From positions 106,966,332 through 107,030,331 of the forward strand of contig NC_133398.1 in the NCBI RefSeq assembly GCF_047511655.1: DNA of 64,000 bases. The letters run 5' to 3'. Below, one piece after another: positions 35,076 through 48,890 of this stretch (its first letter is position 1; the number at the start of each line of letters is the position of its first letter). Made by a program: the position numbers and the translations under genes. A model generated the notes under the pieces. It was given only the letters and a program-made list of their open reading frames with translations. It was not told the origin of the DNA and searched no databases. This DNA is from Castor canadensis (lineage: Eukaryota > Chordata > Mammalia > Rodentia > Castoridae).

Positions 35076-35394
35076 AGTTCAGTCTGTCCATCTATGGTAT
35101 AAGAATTGCAGGTAGAGCTAAGATGTTGTTGGTAGTTATATCCGTTTGCATGCCCAAAGAAATGACCCAGCTACCATTTTGTGTGTGTTGTAGTCTTCAA
35201 GTGGAGACAGAACACCTGAGCAATCCTGGAATGTGTAACTTATTTCTCACCACTAAGAATCTTTTTCTCTGTTTATAATTCACATGGCTTTTAAGACTCC
35301 AATGGACTTTTCATTTGTTTTTGATGGCTGGGTTCTATTTTGGAAATGCAATTCCATGGAGATCCTCAGCCATGAGGTAAGATAGTTATATTTG

Positions 35395-35480
35395 GGGCTG
35401 ATGGAGTGGCTCAAGTGGTAGAGTGTCTGCCTAGCAAGTGCAAGGCCATGAGTTCAAACTCCAGTGCCACCCAAAACCAA
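35395..35480 (+). mobile_element. tRNA-like SINE monomer
   Basis: GATGGAGTGGCTCAAGTGGT, GTCTGCCTAGCAAGTG and GAGTTCAAACTCCAGTGCCA with an A/C-rich tail. A well-preserved copy. Confidence 0.9.
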
Positions 35481-35484
35481 ACCA

Positions 35485-36228
35485 AACTAACCAACCAAAC
35501 CCAACAAGTATTTGTGCTATCCAGTTATACCTGTGTAACTGACATATTAATGTCAGAGTCTTCCGCTTTAAATTCTGCCATTGATTCTAGATTTTATGGT
35601 CTGCCTCCTAGCATTAATGTGAACCCCAGTGGCAACCCTACTCCTGCCCATTCCAGAAAAGTGATTTAATAATGTGTTAGAAAATTGTTTTCTATTTCTC
35701 TGGTTCTTTGGCCTTTGAGTGTCTTATACTTGGCTAATTGGGAGTAAATAACTTCATTAATGTTCCCTTGGCTACAGTAGTAAACTGGGTGACTCTTTTC
35801 CATAATAAATCAACCTTTGGCTAATGTTTCCATCTTCTGGTTTTATGCCAGAATTTCCAGAACCTTCATTAAAAATGTGAATGAAATGACTTGGCAATTG
35901 AAAATGAAAGAAATATTGAAAACAATTTAATCTTCTTTTAAGGATTGTCACTCAAAAAATTCTTAATCACAAATTTTCCCTGTGTACGTTTTTAGTTCTC
36001 TTTGCTTTCACATGAAGTATTTGTAAAATGCTTAAAATCTTTATGCTATATTATAAATTAGGACAATTTCATAAGCTTTATTTAATTGTAGCCAATCAGA
36101 AACATGTCTTCTTTCAGAGCTCTACCACTCTTCAAGTTGTCTTATAAAATCCAAACTATGCCCCATTTTTCATTCCAAAAAGTACCTTTTGAACAATTAA
36201 ACTGTACATACTTAAGAAAGAATTTGAT
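35485..36228. other. Intergenic, nothing recognised
   Basis: AT-rich, no supported gene or element. Confidence 0.4.
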
Positions 36229-36232
36229 GATG

Positions 36233-36612
36233 CTATAGTTTGGATGTTGAATTTCCCCAAAGCTTCCTGTGTTGACGAGTTGGTGCCTAGGGCAGAGCTA
36301 TTGGAAGATGAGTGTCTCCTGATGGGGCAGGGGGAGCTTGTGAGATGTCCTAAATCACTGGGGCTGTGCCCCTGAAGGGGACTGTGGGACTTCTGTCCCT
36401 TTCTCTTTCTCTTTTGCTTCTTTGTCATGAAGTGAGTTTCCTCTGCCACATGTTTTCTGCCATTGCCCTTCGGTGTGGCCCACCAGAAACCCAGAATGAT
36501 GGGTCTGCCTCATCTTGGACTAGAACATCTAAAACTGTGAGCCCAAATAAACCTCTCTTTGTAAGCTAATTTTCTCAGGTATTTCATTACAGTGATGGAA
36601 CGGCAACTAATA
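36233..36612 (+). mobile_element. MaLR-like LTR
   Basis: Starts near TGATGCTATAGTTTGGATGT and ends AACTGTGAGCCCAAATAAAC, CTCAGGTATTTCATTACAG, GGAACGGCAACTAATA. The poly(A) signal AATAAA is near 36545. A complete-looking solo LTR. Confidence 0.65.
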
Positions 36613-36834
36613 ATATGATTTATGATGTTCTTTAATATTTTTTTAACCATGAACTTACTTGACATAAAGTATTTCAAGTGTTAAGGAAATAAGACAAAGG
36701 GATTCTACAAAGGAATTTCATGCATTCAGAATTATTTCTCTGGACTAGTATTTTATAGATTTTCTTTGTGGCCATTACTCCAATAATCACAAAGAATATC
36801 TCTATGAGAGACAATGGTACCACTGCTGAAGAGA

Positions 36835-37055
36835 TTGGGGCTAGAGTCAAGCAGGATCCAGACTGCCTGGGTTCAAAGCCCACCTTAAGGGAATGACCCC
36901 AGGCCAGTTACTTAAATTAACTCTGCTTCAGTATGCTCATAAAAAATGGAAACAATATTAGTAACTCGCCTCACTGACTTGCTTGAGGATCTAGTGACTT
37001 TATACATGTAAATGATTTAAGAGTCCCTGGAATTTTATAATTATCATATCCTAAA
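36835..37055 (+). mobile_element. MIR SINE
   Basis: CTGCCTGGGTTCAAAGCCCA, CAGTTACTTAAATTAACTCT, CTCATAAAAAATGGAAACAA and CTCACTGACTTGCTTGAGGA follow the full MIR consensus order. Confidence 0.8.
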
Positions 37056-37059
37056 AAGA

Positions 37060-37410
37060 TTATCTCCAGTTATATTTGTCCCAAAGGGTAGATTTCCTCC
37101 TCTTTTAGTCACATTCTTAGTTATTTGCAAAAATTAGGCAATATGTCATTTCATTAATGCATGCATTTATTCATTTACCCAATGTTATATTAATGTGGTA
37201 TTTCACTGTCCAGATATTGGATATTTAAGGAAAATAAAATCCAGTCTCTATCCTTATAATGAGTGACATTTGAAGGCAATCTGGTCAAAGTTGGAAAATC
37301 AGAAACTTTTACTTTGGTGTTACAGAAATTTAAAGCAGCTTTCACTCTTAGTTGATGAATTATTAATTCTATCTCTTCTTTAAAATAACTATGAACAATA
37401 GATAACTCAA
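37060..37410. other. Intergenic, nothing recognised
   Basis: AT-rich, no supported element. Confidence 0.4.
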
Positions 37411-37413
37411 CTT

Positions 37414-37518
37414 AGCTGGTCTAGGGATCACACCTGTAATCCCAGCACTTAGAGGCTAAGGCAAGAGGATGGAAGTTTGAGGCTAGCTTGGGTTACATCC
37501 AGAGACTATGGATCAATA
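37414..37518 (+). mobile_element. B1/Alu-like SINE
   Basis: GATCACACCTGTAATCCCAG, CACTTAGAGGCTAAGG and GGCTAGCTTGGGTTACATCC identify a B1-like monomer. Confidence 0.8.
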
Positions 37519-37519
37519 G

Positions 37520-37980
37520 AACAATATGGAACAACAACAGAAAACTCAAATTAACAGCTATATTTCAAGGATTCTGTGTGCCTTCATTTACATACATTTC
37601 ATTTCATTTCAAAACTGAGGCTTGGTGTTAATCTGGAATATTGCAAATAGCACTGAATCTGATTCTCTATGAAGTACAGTGCTGCATTGATAAAAAGGTC
37701 ATCAGTCTTAAGAGTGAGTTGCAGGTATTTATCATATATTCTGCAGTCTACAGAGCTCTGTTAATGTGGTTTTACCATGTGACATAAAGTGCTCAAACAG
37801 TGTTTAAGAAAACTTCCATCCCACCCAGTTGTCCAATGAGATAGTAGGTTAGACCACCAACTAATCATGTTTTGATTTAAAATGTGTGAAGCCAAGCCAA
37901 CCAACAAACTCATCATCTCAAATATTGAACATTTTTTTGCAAGAACATTTGGGCTTCATCTTCCTAGTAAAGTGGGAAGG
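37520..37980. other. Intergenic, nothing recognised
   Basis: No supported gene; the 5' parts of ORFs at 37882-38257 are extensions of the purine repeat. Confidence 0.4.
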
Positions 37981-37984
37981 TTCA

Positions 37985-38128
37985 GTCAGAGAGAGAAAGA
38001 GAGAGAGAAGGAGGAGGAGGAGGAGGAGGATGGAGGAGGAGAAGGAGGAAGGAGAAGGAGGAGGAAGGAGGAGGAGGAGAGAGAGAGAGAGAGAGGAAGG
38101 AGGGGATGGAGGCAGGGAGGGAGAGGCA
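37985..38128 (+). repeat. GGA/GA purine microsatellite
   Basis: About 140 bases of AGAGAG, GGAGGA and GAAGGA in mirror-like arrangement, purines only on +. It produces Glu/Arg-rich plus ORFs and Ser/Pro-rich minus ORFs that are not genes. Such tracts can form triplex DNA. Confidence 0.9.
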
Positions 38129-38239
38129 CCTTCTTCTTCCTATCCCATCCAACAGAGGCTTTGTACTGTTCCTCACACCCCTTTATTTCTCCCATCCCAG
38201 CTTCTGGCCACCACTCTCCTCTCTGTTTGTGAGCTCGAC

Positions 38240-38470
38240 TGTTTCACAATTAAGTGAGAAGTGCAGTGCTGTCTGTCTGTGTTCACTTTCTTCACTTAGC
38301 ATAATGTTCTCTAAATTCTATCCATGTCGTGAATGACAGACTTTCCTTCCACATTATATTACAAAATTATAACATCACTATGTACCCCCTAAATATATTC
38401 AAGTACAATGTGTCAATATAACAAGAGTATAACCATATGACAAGAACAGTTGTAATAGAAACACAGTAGG
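38240..38470 (-). mobile_element. L1 3' fragment, minus strand
   Basis: TTCTTCACTTAGCATAATGT and AAATTCTATCCATGTCGTGA are inverted L1 phrases. The flanking AT-rich part (38345-38460) may belong to it. Confidence 0.5.
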
Positions 38471-38479
38471 AGTTGACAC

Positions 38480-41400
38480 AATGCCTCTCTCATCATGGTG
38501 CTGAGAGGTCATAAGTCAAAGGACATGCAGCTTTTAGAACAGCATGGATGGAAGGAAGGCAGCTAGGATTACCATGCTTCCCATGGTAGGAAGCTCCTTA
38601 CTCTCAGTTCAGAATGGCCTGCCCCTGGATCAAACATTATGTTCTCTTTAACTAAGTGCCAAGCTGTTACTGAAATGCCAGATCCCCTAACATGAGCATG
38701 TTAGACTGAAAATACTAAAAATAATTGTAAAGCTAGAAAAACGTGTCCATTTGGTCCTTCTCCAATTTCAAGAATATTTTAATCATCTATTTGTGTCGGT
38801 TACATGGTAGATTCCAGAATAACCTAAACAAAAGGTGCAGCTGCTTGCCTTCCAGGTCTGCAAGATGAAGTAGCATTTTATTAACGAGCTATCACAGCCC
38901 ATTTCTCCATCAAGTGCTTTTTCACAAAGGAGTGAACACAGACCCCAAACTACTGGCCAAGTGAAGCTGGGTATCAGGAGACCTAGCATGTTCTTCCGCT
39001 CTGCTAAATAACACTGGGTAGTCGAGAGGCCTCCACAGTCATAGTGGACTGCAAAGTGCCAGGAGTTTAGTCCAAGTAAGTATTGTCCCTTGGAGAAATA
39101 AGTCTTTCTTCCTTTGTTTTTGCTTCCTCACCTATAAAACTGAGAAAGCAAGTTAAAAACAATCTCACTGCGTGGCTTTTTCTACCCCATCTCCATGACT
39201 ATGAGGGTCTTAAGAAAAACACATTGACTGCCCTGTGACTCTTCATAGTGATGGAGACATGGCTGGAACAGGCCATCAGTTAATGTTAACTCCAATCATA
39301 GTAGGTCAAGTTTATGTTTCAGTGATGAGTCTTAGGAAATAATGAAGAATTAGAGCGACTTCCTGAGGTAAATGTGGGCCACAATATCATGATAATCCCA
39401 TTCACCTATGTCAGCGATAAGTCTTTAGTGTCATATTAAATACTCTATTTTTAATATTAGAATTTTGTAGTTTTTAACAGTCAAAAATCTTCTCAAATGA
39501 AGAATATTTTCTTTTTTTATTTGAGAAATCATTATACTTCTAATTGTATATCATAGAAGGGTGCTATTTGCAACCACTGTCTATGATCCAAAGAATGTTT
39601 AATGACTGATTTCTCTGCCACATCAAAGAAAAGTCTTAATATAGACTTTAAATCAGTTGACCATTAAATGCTTGCCCTATGACCAAAGTTTAATTATATA
39701 CATTCATCCATATTTTTACTTCTAGCAATTAGTAAAGATTTATTTTTTTCATCTTTCCTTTAATAATTTAGAAAGAAAATTTTACCAGATGATAAATATC
39801 AGATCATAAAGAGAAGCAGCATAATAATCTGAAAATACACAAGGAATATAAATAAATGCACAAACCAGTACAGAATGCATTTATCTGCACATTTTGTAGA
39901 AACTAGGAAAAAACACACAAATTTCATAATTTAAATTTCATACATCTTTCTTTAAAATAATTTGCTTGCCATATTCCAAAGCAAAATTGATTTTCAAATA
40001 AAAAGATAAAGTATAAATGTCAGCACAGAAACTGATGGTGGGTGATGTTTGATCCAGTTTCATTTTTCAGCTTCTCTTACAAGACACGTAGAGCAACAGG
40101 CTGTGGTGTTTATCCTCTTCTAGAAAATTCCAGCTACCTTCTATGGAATAAAATAAGTCTCTAAGTTTTAGTGATGACATGATGTCTACACTGACTACAC
40201 AGTACATGTACTATATCTTTGTTGAATCCTGCCCCATCCTAAACAGCTCTTTTGTGAAAAAGGAGAAACTCAGATCATCTGTTATCCATGAAGGGGTGTC
40301 CATCATGTATTACTGCATTAAGAGAGCAATGCAGAAGTAAAAATCCTTCACCATCCACTTAGACATCATCCAGATGAAGTGTTCTGAGAATATTTCTGAG
40401 ATCACTCTCTAGGAGCAGACTTAAGAAACAGGCACAATATTCATTCTTTCAAAAATAACACAAATAAGGTGAAAAGTCAATTATTATAATAGCAGTGCTC
40501 AATTGGTGTATTTCCAATTTGCCCTGGTGTGGATAAACTGTGCGACCTAATTAGTTCTTGGCAGGCAGCTGGGATCTGGGATCTGGAGAGTGTCACACAA
40601 TTGTTCTTGTGCGATTGGTTTATCTAAACCAATGGCTGTTCCATGCAATTACCAAATAACCACCCTCTCATTCTTCCTAGAACTGTCTACCTAGGATTAA
40701 TTTCACTCCTCTGCCATCTTCCTGTGTCCATAAACCTTAATGAACTATGTTCTAGTTAATTGCATATATTAAATTTGGGGTAATCTGTGAGGATTTGGCC
40801 CCGTGATCATAAACCTGTGATTAGAATGGCAGATGTAATACAGATCACATAAATGCTGCCTTTCCTTGGAGTGAGTTTATAGTCAAAGAGCAATTAGAGA
40901 ATAATGTACAATATTTATGCCTACAGCAATTCAAAATTTGGAAAAGGAATTGCAGCTCTTCTTTAAGGTGATTTTCTTAATAAATTAAAAAGTATGTCAG
41001 TAACAACCTTTAGAAAAAAGATACAGAATGATAAAGAAAAATTGACATCATCTCTCAATCTTTGTGGTAAATAAGTTGAGAATTATATTTTTGCTCAAGT
41101 ATTATTGCTATAAATAAAGGATAACTCAGTAGAAGAAGCAGTGTTTATATCTCATTGTAAATTTAGTTAAAAACATAATCACAACTTACAAAACCTATAC
41201 TTACAATTTACAAAGGAAAATAGGCAAACTCTCTTAGATGATATCCTCTCTGCACTTTGTTTTCTACCACTGTTATGTTCCATTACAAAATTCAATATTA
41301 AAAATTTTAACACATTCAATATTGATTTAACGCTAAAATTTATCAAAATGATTAAAAACAGTCAGTTAGAAAAAACAATACATCCAAAATAATAATACTC
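38480..41400. other. Repeat-poor stretch downstream of CNTNAP3
   Basis: Nearly 3 kb without a SINE, LTR or recognisable L1, unlike the rest of the window. It lies 3' of the CNTNAP3 stop (leftward), so part may be 3'UTR, but no minus-strand AATAAA (TTTATT on +) is seen until about 39740. TAATTA-type sites and a 20-base inverted CCAAT palindrome (40614-40633) occur. No ORF supports a protein. Confidence 0.4.
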
Positions 41401-42000
41401 CCAACCCAATGCATTGTCTCCATTACCAAACAGGGAAAGCAAAAGCACAATTAATTTTTTGGTAGGTCACTTGGGTCTGGATTCCAGGATTATGGGAATG
41501 CAGGTGAGCTTGACCTAGAAAGCACTTCTTAAAAAAAAAAAAAAAAAAGCATTTCTTGTGTTCCAAATGCCAGCAGCGAACAATAAAGGGACCCCAGGTA
41601 AGCTCCCAAGTAAGGAAAACCCCTAGAGTTGGATTTTGTCTTTCACACCTGCACGAAAGTCCTGTCCCCTTTATCAGGCAGGCCCAAATCTTCATGGCTA
41701 TTTGTTTTCTCAGCTAAAATTCACAACTATTACACAAATTAAATCTCTGTTTTGGAAAAGAGAATTCCAATGTTGACTAATGACCACCCCTAACTCACTG
41801 TTACAAGTAAATGATAGTGGACTGGGGTCACTTGCAAGGTGTGAAGGGCCTCCTAGAGCCCCAGGCTGTATGTCAGGAGCAGTTGACAGCACTGGCAACA
41901 GGACAGACACAGAGGCGGATCAGACACAGTGGCCAACCATGGACACATTCTTTCTGACTCTCACTGACTGTGTCCACACTGAGTTCACTTTCCAGGAGTC

Positions 42001-43922
<1,922 letters not shown>

Positions 43923-43994
43923 CTCCGATGACCCCAGAGTCGCTTCTGTCTGCATTTAGGAAGGGCTGTTCCCGTTCCGATGGCCCCGAGTGAC
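43923..43994 (-). CDS. CNTNAP3: CNTNAP3 juxtamembrane exon (72 bp)
   Basis: Acceptor CCTGCTCTAG (to 43995) and donor GGAG|GTAACA (from 43922) bound 72 bases. Starts and ends in phase 1, so it keeps frame if skipped. It encodes an extracellular stalk (HSGPSEREQPFLNADRSDSG then VIGG) between laminin-G 4 and the membrane; the SDS-V-IGG-VIAVV junction is the family signature right before the TM helix. In-frame skipping would be tolerated because the flanking exons also meet in phase 1. Confidence 0.85.
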
Positions 43995-44093
43995 CTAGAG
44001 CAGGAAAAGGGAGGGCGACACAGGGCAGAAGAGGGCTGGTGAGCACAAGGACCCGAGCGACCAGGGCACGCGGGGTCGGGTGAGCGGTGTCTA

Positions 44094-44408
<315 letters not shown>

Positions 44409-44534
44409 CTAGTTCCATTCCACCCCTTCCCCCTTCCCTAAATCAGGAAAACAGAGGCCAAGACTTCATGGCCCTAGTGCCTTCAAATGCAAAAAAGATG
44501 ACTCCATTAACAACAGCACAATGGGGCGCCTCTT

Positions 44535-44738
44535 CTCAATGGGGCACTGGTGGCTCGTGTTTGTAATCCTAGCTACTCAGGAGGCAGAGATCAGGAGGAT
44601 CAGGGTTTGAAGCCAGCCCCCAGCAAATAGTTCCTGAGACCCTATCTCCAAAAAACCCATTACAAAAAAAAAAGGGTTGGTGGAGTGGCTCAAAGTAAAA
44701 ACCCTGAAGTCAAACCCCAGTACCATATACACAAAAAA
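44535..44738 (+). mobile_element. Dimeric SINE
   Basis: GGGCACTGGTGGCTCGTGTT, CTACTCAGGAGGCAGAGATC, then GGTGGAGTGGCTCAAAGTAA and GTCAAACCCCAGTACCATA. Confidence 0.85.
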
Positions 44739-44804
44739 CAACATCTTAATTAATTTAATTTTTAAAAACCAGATCATTAAGACACTTTTAATGGGACTCA
44801 GTAG

Positions 44805-44985
44805 CGGGAGGGGGTGGCTCAAGTGGTAGAGCACCTGCCTACCAAGTGTGAGGCCCTGAGTTCAAACCCTAGTACCACCAAAAAATGAAAGACAGTCCTG
44901 GGCTGGAGGCATGTCTGAAAAGGTAGACAGCAGGCCTAGCAAGCACAAAGCCCTGAATTCAATATCCCGTACACCAAAAAATGCA
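44805..44985 (+). mobile_element. Two adjacent tRNA-like SINE monomers
   Basis: First copy: GGGGTGGCTCAAGTGGTAGA, GAGTTCAAACCCTAGTACCA (to about 44888). Second, more decayed copy: CTGGAGGCATGTCTGAAAAG, CTGAATTCAATATCCCGTAC (to about 44985). Same orientation. Confidence 0.85.
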
Positions 44986-45064
44986 AATACGAAAATCCTG
45001 AACTCAACTAGAGTTTCACTAATAAAATTATACATTGTTGTAATACAGATACGCTAAAAACTAG

Positions 45065-45288
45065 ATCAGTCAGGAGCTGGTGGTTCACACCTATAATCCT
45101 TACTACTTAGAAGGCAGAGGATCAAGTCCAAAGCCAGCCTAGGCAACTAGATGGAGAGACGCTATCTCAAAAATATGAAAATGCCCAACACAAAAAAGGG
45201 CTGGAGGAGTGGCTCAAATGGTAGAGCGCCTGCCTAGCAAGCATGAAGCCCTGAGTTCAAACCCCAGTACCTCTGAAAAACATGCCAA
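45065..45288 (+). mobile_element. Dimeric SINE, well preserved
   Basis: B1-like half (GGAGCTGGTGGTTCACACCT) and tRNA-like half (GGAGGAGTGGCTCAAATGGT, GAGTTCAAACCCCAGTACCT). One of the best copies of the family in the window. Confidence 0.9.
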
Positions 45289-45554
45289 TAGAACTGATAA
45301 ATCCAAGAGTTGATTTTTAATGGGTCTCAGTCAATACACCAAGGAATTATAGTGAAGTTGATATCATATCAGTCACAGGGAACATTGGTCTCATCTCAGC
45401 TATCAGTGAAATAAAACAATCAGGCAGTTTTAATTGAAAGGAAAAGGGGGAGGATGGAGGAAATGGGGCCACATGGATGGCAGGAGATTCAGGATGTCTG
45501 GCCCAGTTGTTGGGGTCTGGCAATTTTTGTTAGTCATGAAGATTTCTTTTAAAA

Positions 45555-45640
45555 GAAATCTCTGGTTCACGTTGTAGAATGCTTGCCTAGCAAGCATGAG
45601 GCCCTGTGTTCAAACCCTAGTACTACCAGGGGAAAAAAAC
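45555..45640 (+). mobile_element. tRNA-like SINE fragment
   Basis: GCTTGCCTAGCAAGCATGAG then GTGTTCAAACCCTAGTACTA; the 5' end is decayed. Confidence 0.75.
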
Positions 45641-46102
45641 CTCTCTTGCTCATGGCTCAGAAGATTTTTCCATGTGAGCTAAAGAGCTGTGGCCAGTTTG
45701 TCCTGGGAGACTTCCTGACATTACACCACAGCTGATGGGTTTTTGTCTCCTGTGATCAGGGAACAGGACAGGCACATTCCACGTGACAAGGGAGGGGGAC
45801 ACTCTTAGTGGGTAACAGTTTTATGAGGTAACGGTGTGATTACCTGACATCTCTTGTGCCTAAGGGTGTCCTTATTTCTATTTCAAAGTGACTTGTGGGG
45901 GTGAGAGCAGAGCGCTGGAGTTCTATTTAGTTGTTTTTGCTTATTTTATTCAACTGCTGTTTTTCTGATGTATTAATGACTTTTATATTCTCTAAATAAA
46001 TTGTACCTTTCTCACCAGATAATGCTCCTGCTCAGCTTACTCAGTTCTTCTAATCTTGAATTCTATTTTCTCTGATAGTAATATTGCATTCTTTTTGGGT
46101 GG

Positions 46103-46312
46103 CCAGGGGACTAGAACTTGAATTCAGGGCTTCCCACTTGCAAAGCGGGAGCTCTACTGTTTGATCCACACCTCCCATACATTTTGCTCTGGTTATTTTG
46201 GAGATAAGGTTCCATGAATGATTTGCCCAGGCTGGCCTTGAACCTTGGTTCTCCCAATCTCAGCCTCCCAAGTAGCATGGATTACAGGCGTGAGCCACTG
46301 CCACCCAGCTCC
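46103..46312 (-). mobile_element. Dimeric SINE, minus strand
   Basis: Inverted tRNA-like half (GCTCTACTGTTTGATCCACA) followed by an inverted B1-like half (CCCAGGCTGGCCTTGAACCT, TGGATTACAGGCGTGAGCCA). Confidence 0.9.
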
Positions 46313-46899
46313 ATTGCATTCTTACTTGTATTAGCTGTTCCTTGCTACTTCTTGGCACAGCTCCTCTTTTTCATCATTGTAGGTGTGTTTAACTATTTTT
46401 AAACTTAATAGGTTGGTTTATTCACATTTAGCATAAAAATATCTACATTTGACTTCTTTTGATCTTACACTATTTATTTGACAAGGTTATTTCATCATTT
46501 TCCTTTGTTTTGGTGGTTCATTGGGTTTCCTTCTCATTCTACATTTCCCTTTTGTTTGAAAGTCTCATTTCTAGACCCACAAACAAAAGCAGTCTTTTAC
46601 ATTGCATGAAAACATGACACTTTTCCCAGCAAGACCATTCGTCCATCTCTCCCCCACTTACATCAGTGAGATGAACCAGTACGTGCCACCTCACCGTCTA
46701 ACCTCCTAGTTATTCTTCCTGGCAGGTAAGGCATGACAACTGCTTAATTCTTTCTTCTCTCAATCCTCACCACCACTCCCCTTTGATTTTACTCAAGTAC
46801 ATTTAGTTCCTCACCAGAATGACCACTTCCCCTTATATTTATGTACTTTTTTCTATTTTGTTTCTTCTATTTTAAGAATCTTCATAAAAATTTTTTTTC

Positions 46900-47350
46900 A
46901 AAAAAATGGACTTTGACACCATTGGCAAATTCTCACCCCTTGATCACACTTTAGTCAGCATTCTTAGGCCCTCTGCTCAGCTAGCCCCAACCTTTGGTCT
47001 TTGCCTTGCTCAATTTAGCAAAACTCCTGTCAAGTCTGGCTTACCCAGAATCCTCCACTGTCAATATCTAATTGTCATCCTCAAGGTGGTGTCTGATTAG
47101 CCTGACCTGTCTTTGCCAAGACTCCTGTCAGGTCAGGAAGTAAGAATGACCTGCCCTCTTAGTAATTTTCCATCTACTGACCACTCCCCACCACCTCCTT
47201 GGCTATAAATCTCACTTTTTCTTGTTGTATTTATAACTTGACTCTCTCTCTCTTCTACTGCAAAACCCCACTCCAGTAATTCTTGCACCCATTGAGGTAG
47301 CCCTAAATAAAGTCTGCTTTGCCATTGTGCCAAGTGTCAGACTGCTTTTA
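46900..47350 (+). mobile_element. Solitary ERV LTR
   Basis: TATA-like GGCTATAAATCTCAC (near 47204), then AATAAAGTCTGCTTTGCC (poly(A) signal at about 47307) and a GTCAGACTGCTTTTATTTT U5 end. A preserved promoter-to-poly(A) layout; it lies antisense to CNTNAP3 in its intron. Upstream edge estimated. Confidence 0.6.
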
Positions 47351-47649
47351 TTTTGACATGATGCTTCACAAAATGATTTCACATTAAATGTCTAGAAAGG
47401 TGTCACAGAATTTTAGAGGAGATTTCTTTTTCTCACAAATGCTGAATGCTGAATTTAATTTGGAGGTGATGAGACAGAACAGAACTTTCCCATGCCTCAA
47501 TAAATGACTTAAATTGAAAATGATCATAAGATATGCTTTTTTAAAATAGGGGAAATCGGAAAGAAAGGAAGAAATTAAATTGCCTACTCTACACTGGCAG
47601 TCGATCAATCACAACTGACATACTGGATGTTGACCTCAGGGACGTTGCT

Positions 47650-47925
47650 AGGCAGCTGTGCTCACTGTTCACCACCACTTGAGCCACCTCACCAGTGGTT
47701 ATTTTTATGGTGGTTATTTTTGAGGCAGGGGTTCTTGCTTTATGTCCAGGCCATCCTAAATCCGGCACAGCTGAGATGACGGGCACTCACCTTCCGTGCT
47801 CAGCACTGGTTGAGGTGGGGTTGCATGAACTTCCCCCACTCTCCGGTGCTGCCCCATCCTCCTTACCTCTGCCTCCCGGGGAGTTAGGGTTACAGGCTTG
47901 AGCCACTGCCCAACCTGTACCCCCA
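47650..47925 (-). mobile_element. Diverged dimeric SINE, minus strand
   Basis: CACTTGAGCCACCTCACCAG (inverted tRNA-like 5' end) and GTTACAGGCTTGAGCCACTG (inverted B1-like 5' end) flank a decayed middle. Confidence 0.7.
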
Positions 47926-48204
47926 ACTTTAAGCCAGCACTGATAGCAACTATTTCTCAACAGAAAAAATATTTAGAAAAGTATTTGGAAAAATCATGTC
48001 TCACTGTAGTGACACATGCACAGGACCTCCCTAGTTCCGTGACAAGGTGATAATGCTCAAACCTTTCAGTTTCGCTCTTTTAATTTACAATGTGGACCCA
48101 TCTGGACTCCTCGTTCCATGTTTTCTTCACCCCACTGGTCTTGTACCTGGATGCCTTCTGATTCTCTCCTCCATCAAAGCCTACTCATTAATTAATTAAT
48201 TAAT

Positions 48205-48418
48205 TTTGTGCACTGGGCTTTGAACTCAGGGCTTCATGCTTGCTAGGCAGGTGCTCTACCACTTGAGCCTCTCCACCAGTCCTTTTCTGTGTTGGGCATT
48301 TTTGAGATAGGATCTCATGAACTAGTTCCCTGAGCTGGCCTCTAACCTCAATCCTCCTGATCTGTGCCTCCTGAGTAGCTAAGATTACAGGTGTGAGTCA
48401 CTAGCATATGGCTAAAGC
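48205..48418 (-). mobile_element. Dimeric SINE, minus strand
   Basis: GCTAGGCAGGTGCTCTACCA, CTTGAGCCTCTCCACC, then TGAGTAGCTAAGATTACAGG. Preceded by a short (TTAA)n tract at 48186-48205, probably its tail-end microsatellite. Confidence 0.9.
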
Positions 48419-48689
48419 CTACTCTTGAGTAAATTTACTTTCGCACAAATACCTGGTTTGGTTTCTTAGAACACTCCTAGGGGAAGGAAAGACATTGTAT
48501 CAAAGCAATGGATCCCTACATCTGTTCTAGAATTTGAAATATTAGCACTTGAGAAGGTAGAAAAAATATTTGAAAGAGGGCTGCCTTCCTAGTCCACTGT
48601 CATGCCAAACTGACAGTGTCTTGACTTCACAATAGGGTGCCAGTTGGTTGAAAATGAAAAAAATGCATAAGTAGATTGACAGCTTTTGA

Positions 48690-48890
48690 CATTTTATAAT
48701 ATGGAAGACACTAGCCACATGTGGTTCAAATATGCAAATTAAATAAAATTAAAAACTCAGTCCCTCAGCTGCAATAGCCACGTTTCAAGTGTGTGAAAAC
48801 CAGATGTGGCTCAGGACTATGTAGGAGAGCAGAGAAAGAAGACATCTTCATCACCACAGAAAGGTCTATTGGATAGCTTCAGTCTCGATG
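48690..48890 (+). mobile_element. MER5A-like hAT DNA transposon remnant
   Basis: TAGCCACATGTGGTTCAAAT, AAAACTCAGTCCCTCAGCTG, CCACGTTTCAAGTGTG and AGAAAGGTCTATTGGATAGC match the order of MER5A (hAT-Charlie). Non-autonomous, ancient, without coding capacity. Confidence 0.8.

Noticed and set aside
35395..35480. tRNA gene (A-box and B-box-like sequence)
   Set aside because: The same unit recurs many times with an A-rich tail and cannot fold into a proper cloverleaf; it is a SINE.
37882..38257. Two plus ORFs (116 and 123 residues) and Ser/Pro-rich minus ORFs
   Set aside because: They are translations of a purine microsatellite and its flanks; low complexity and no homology.
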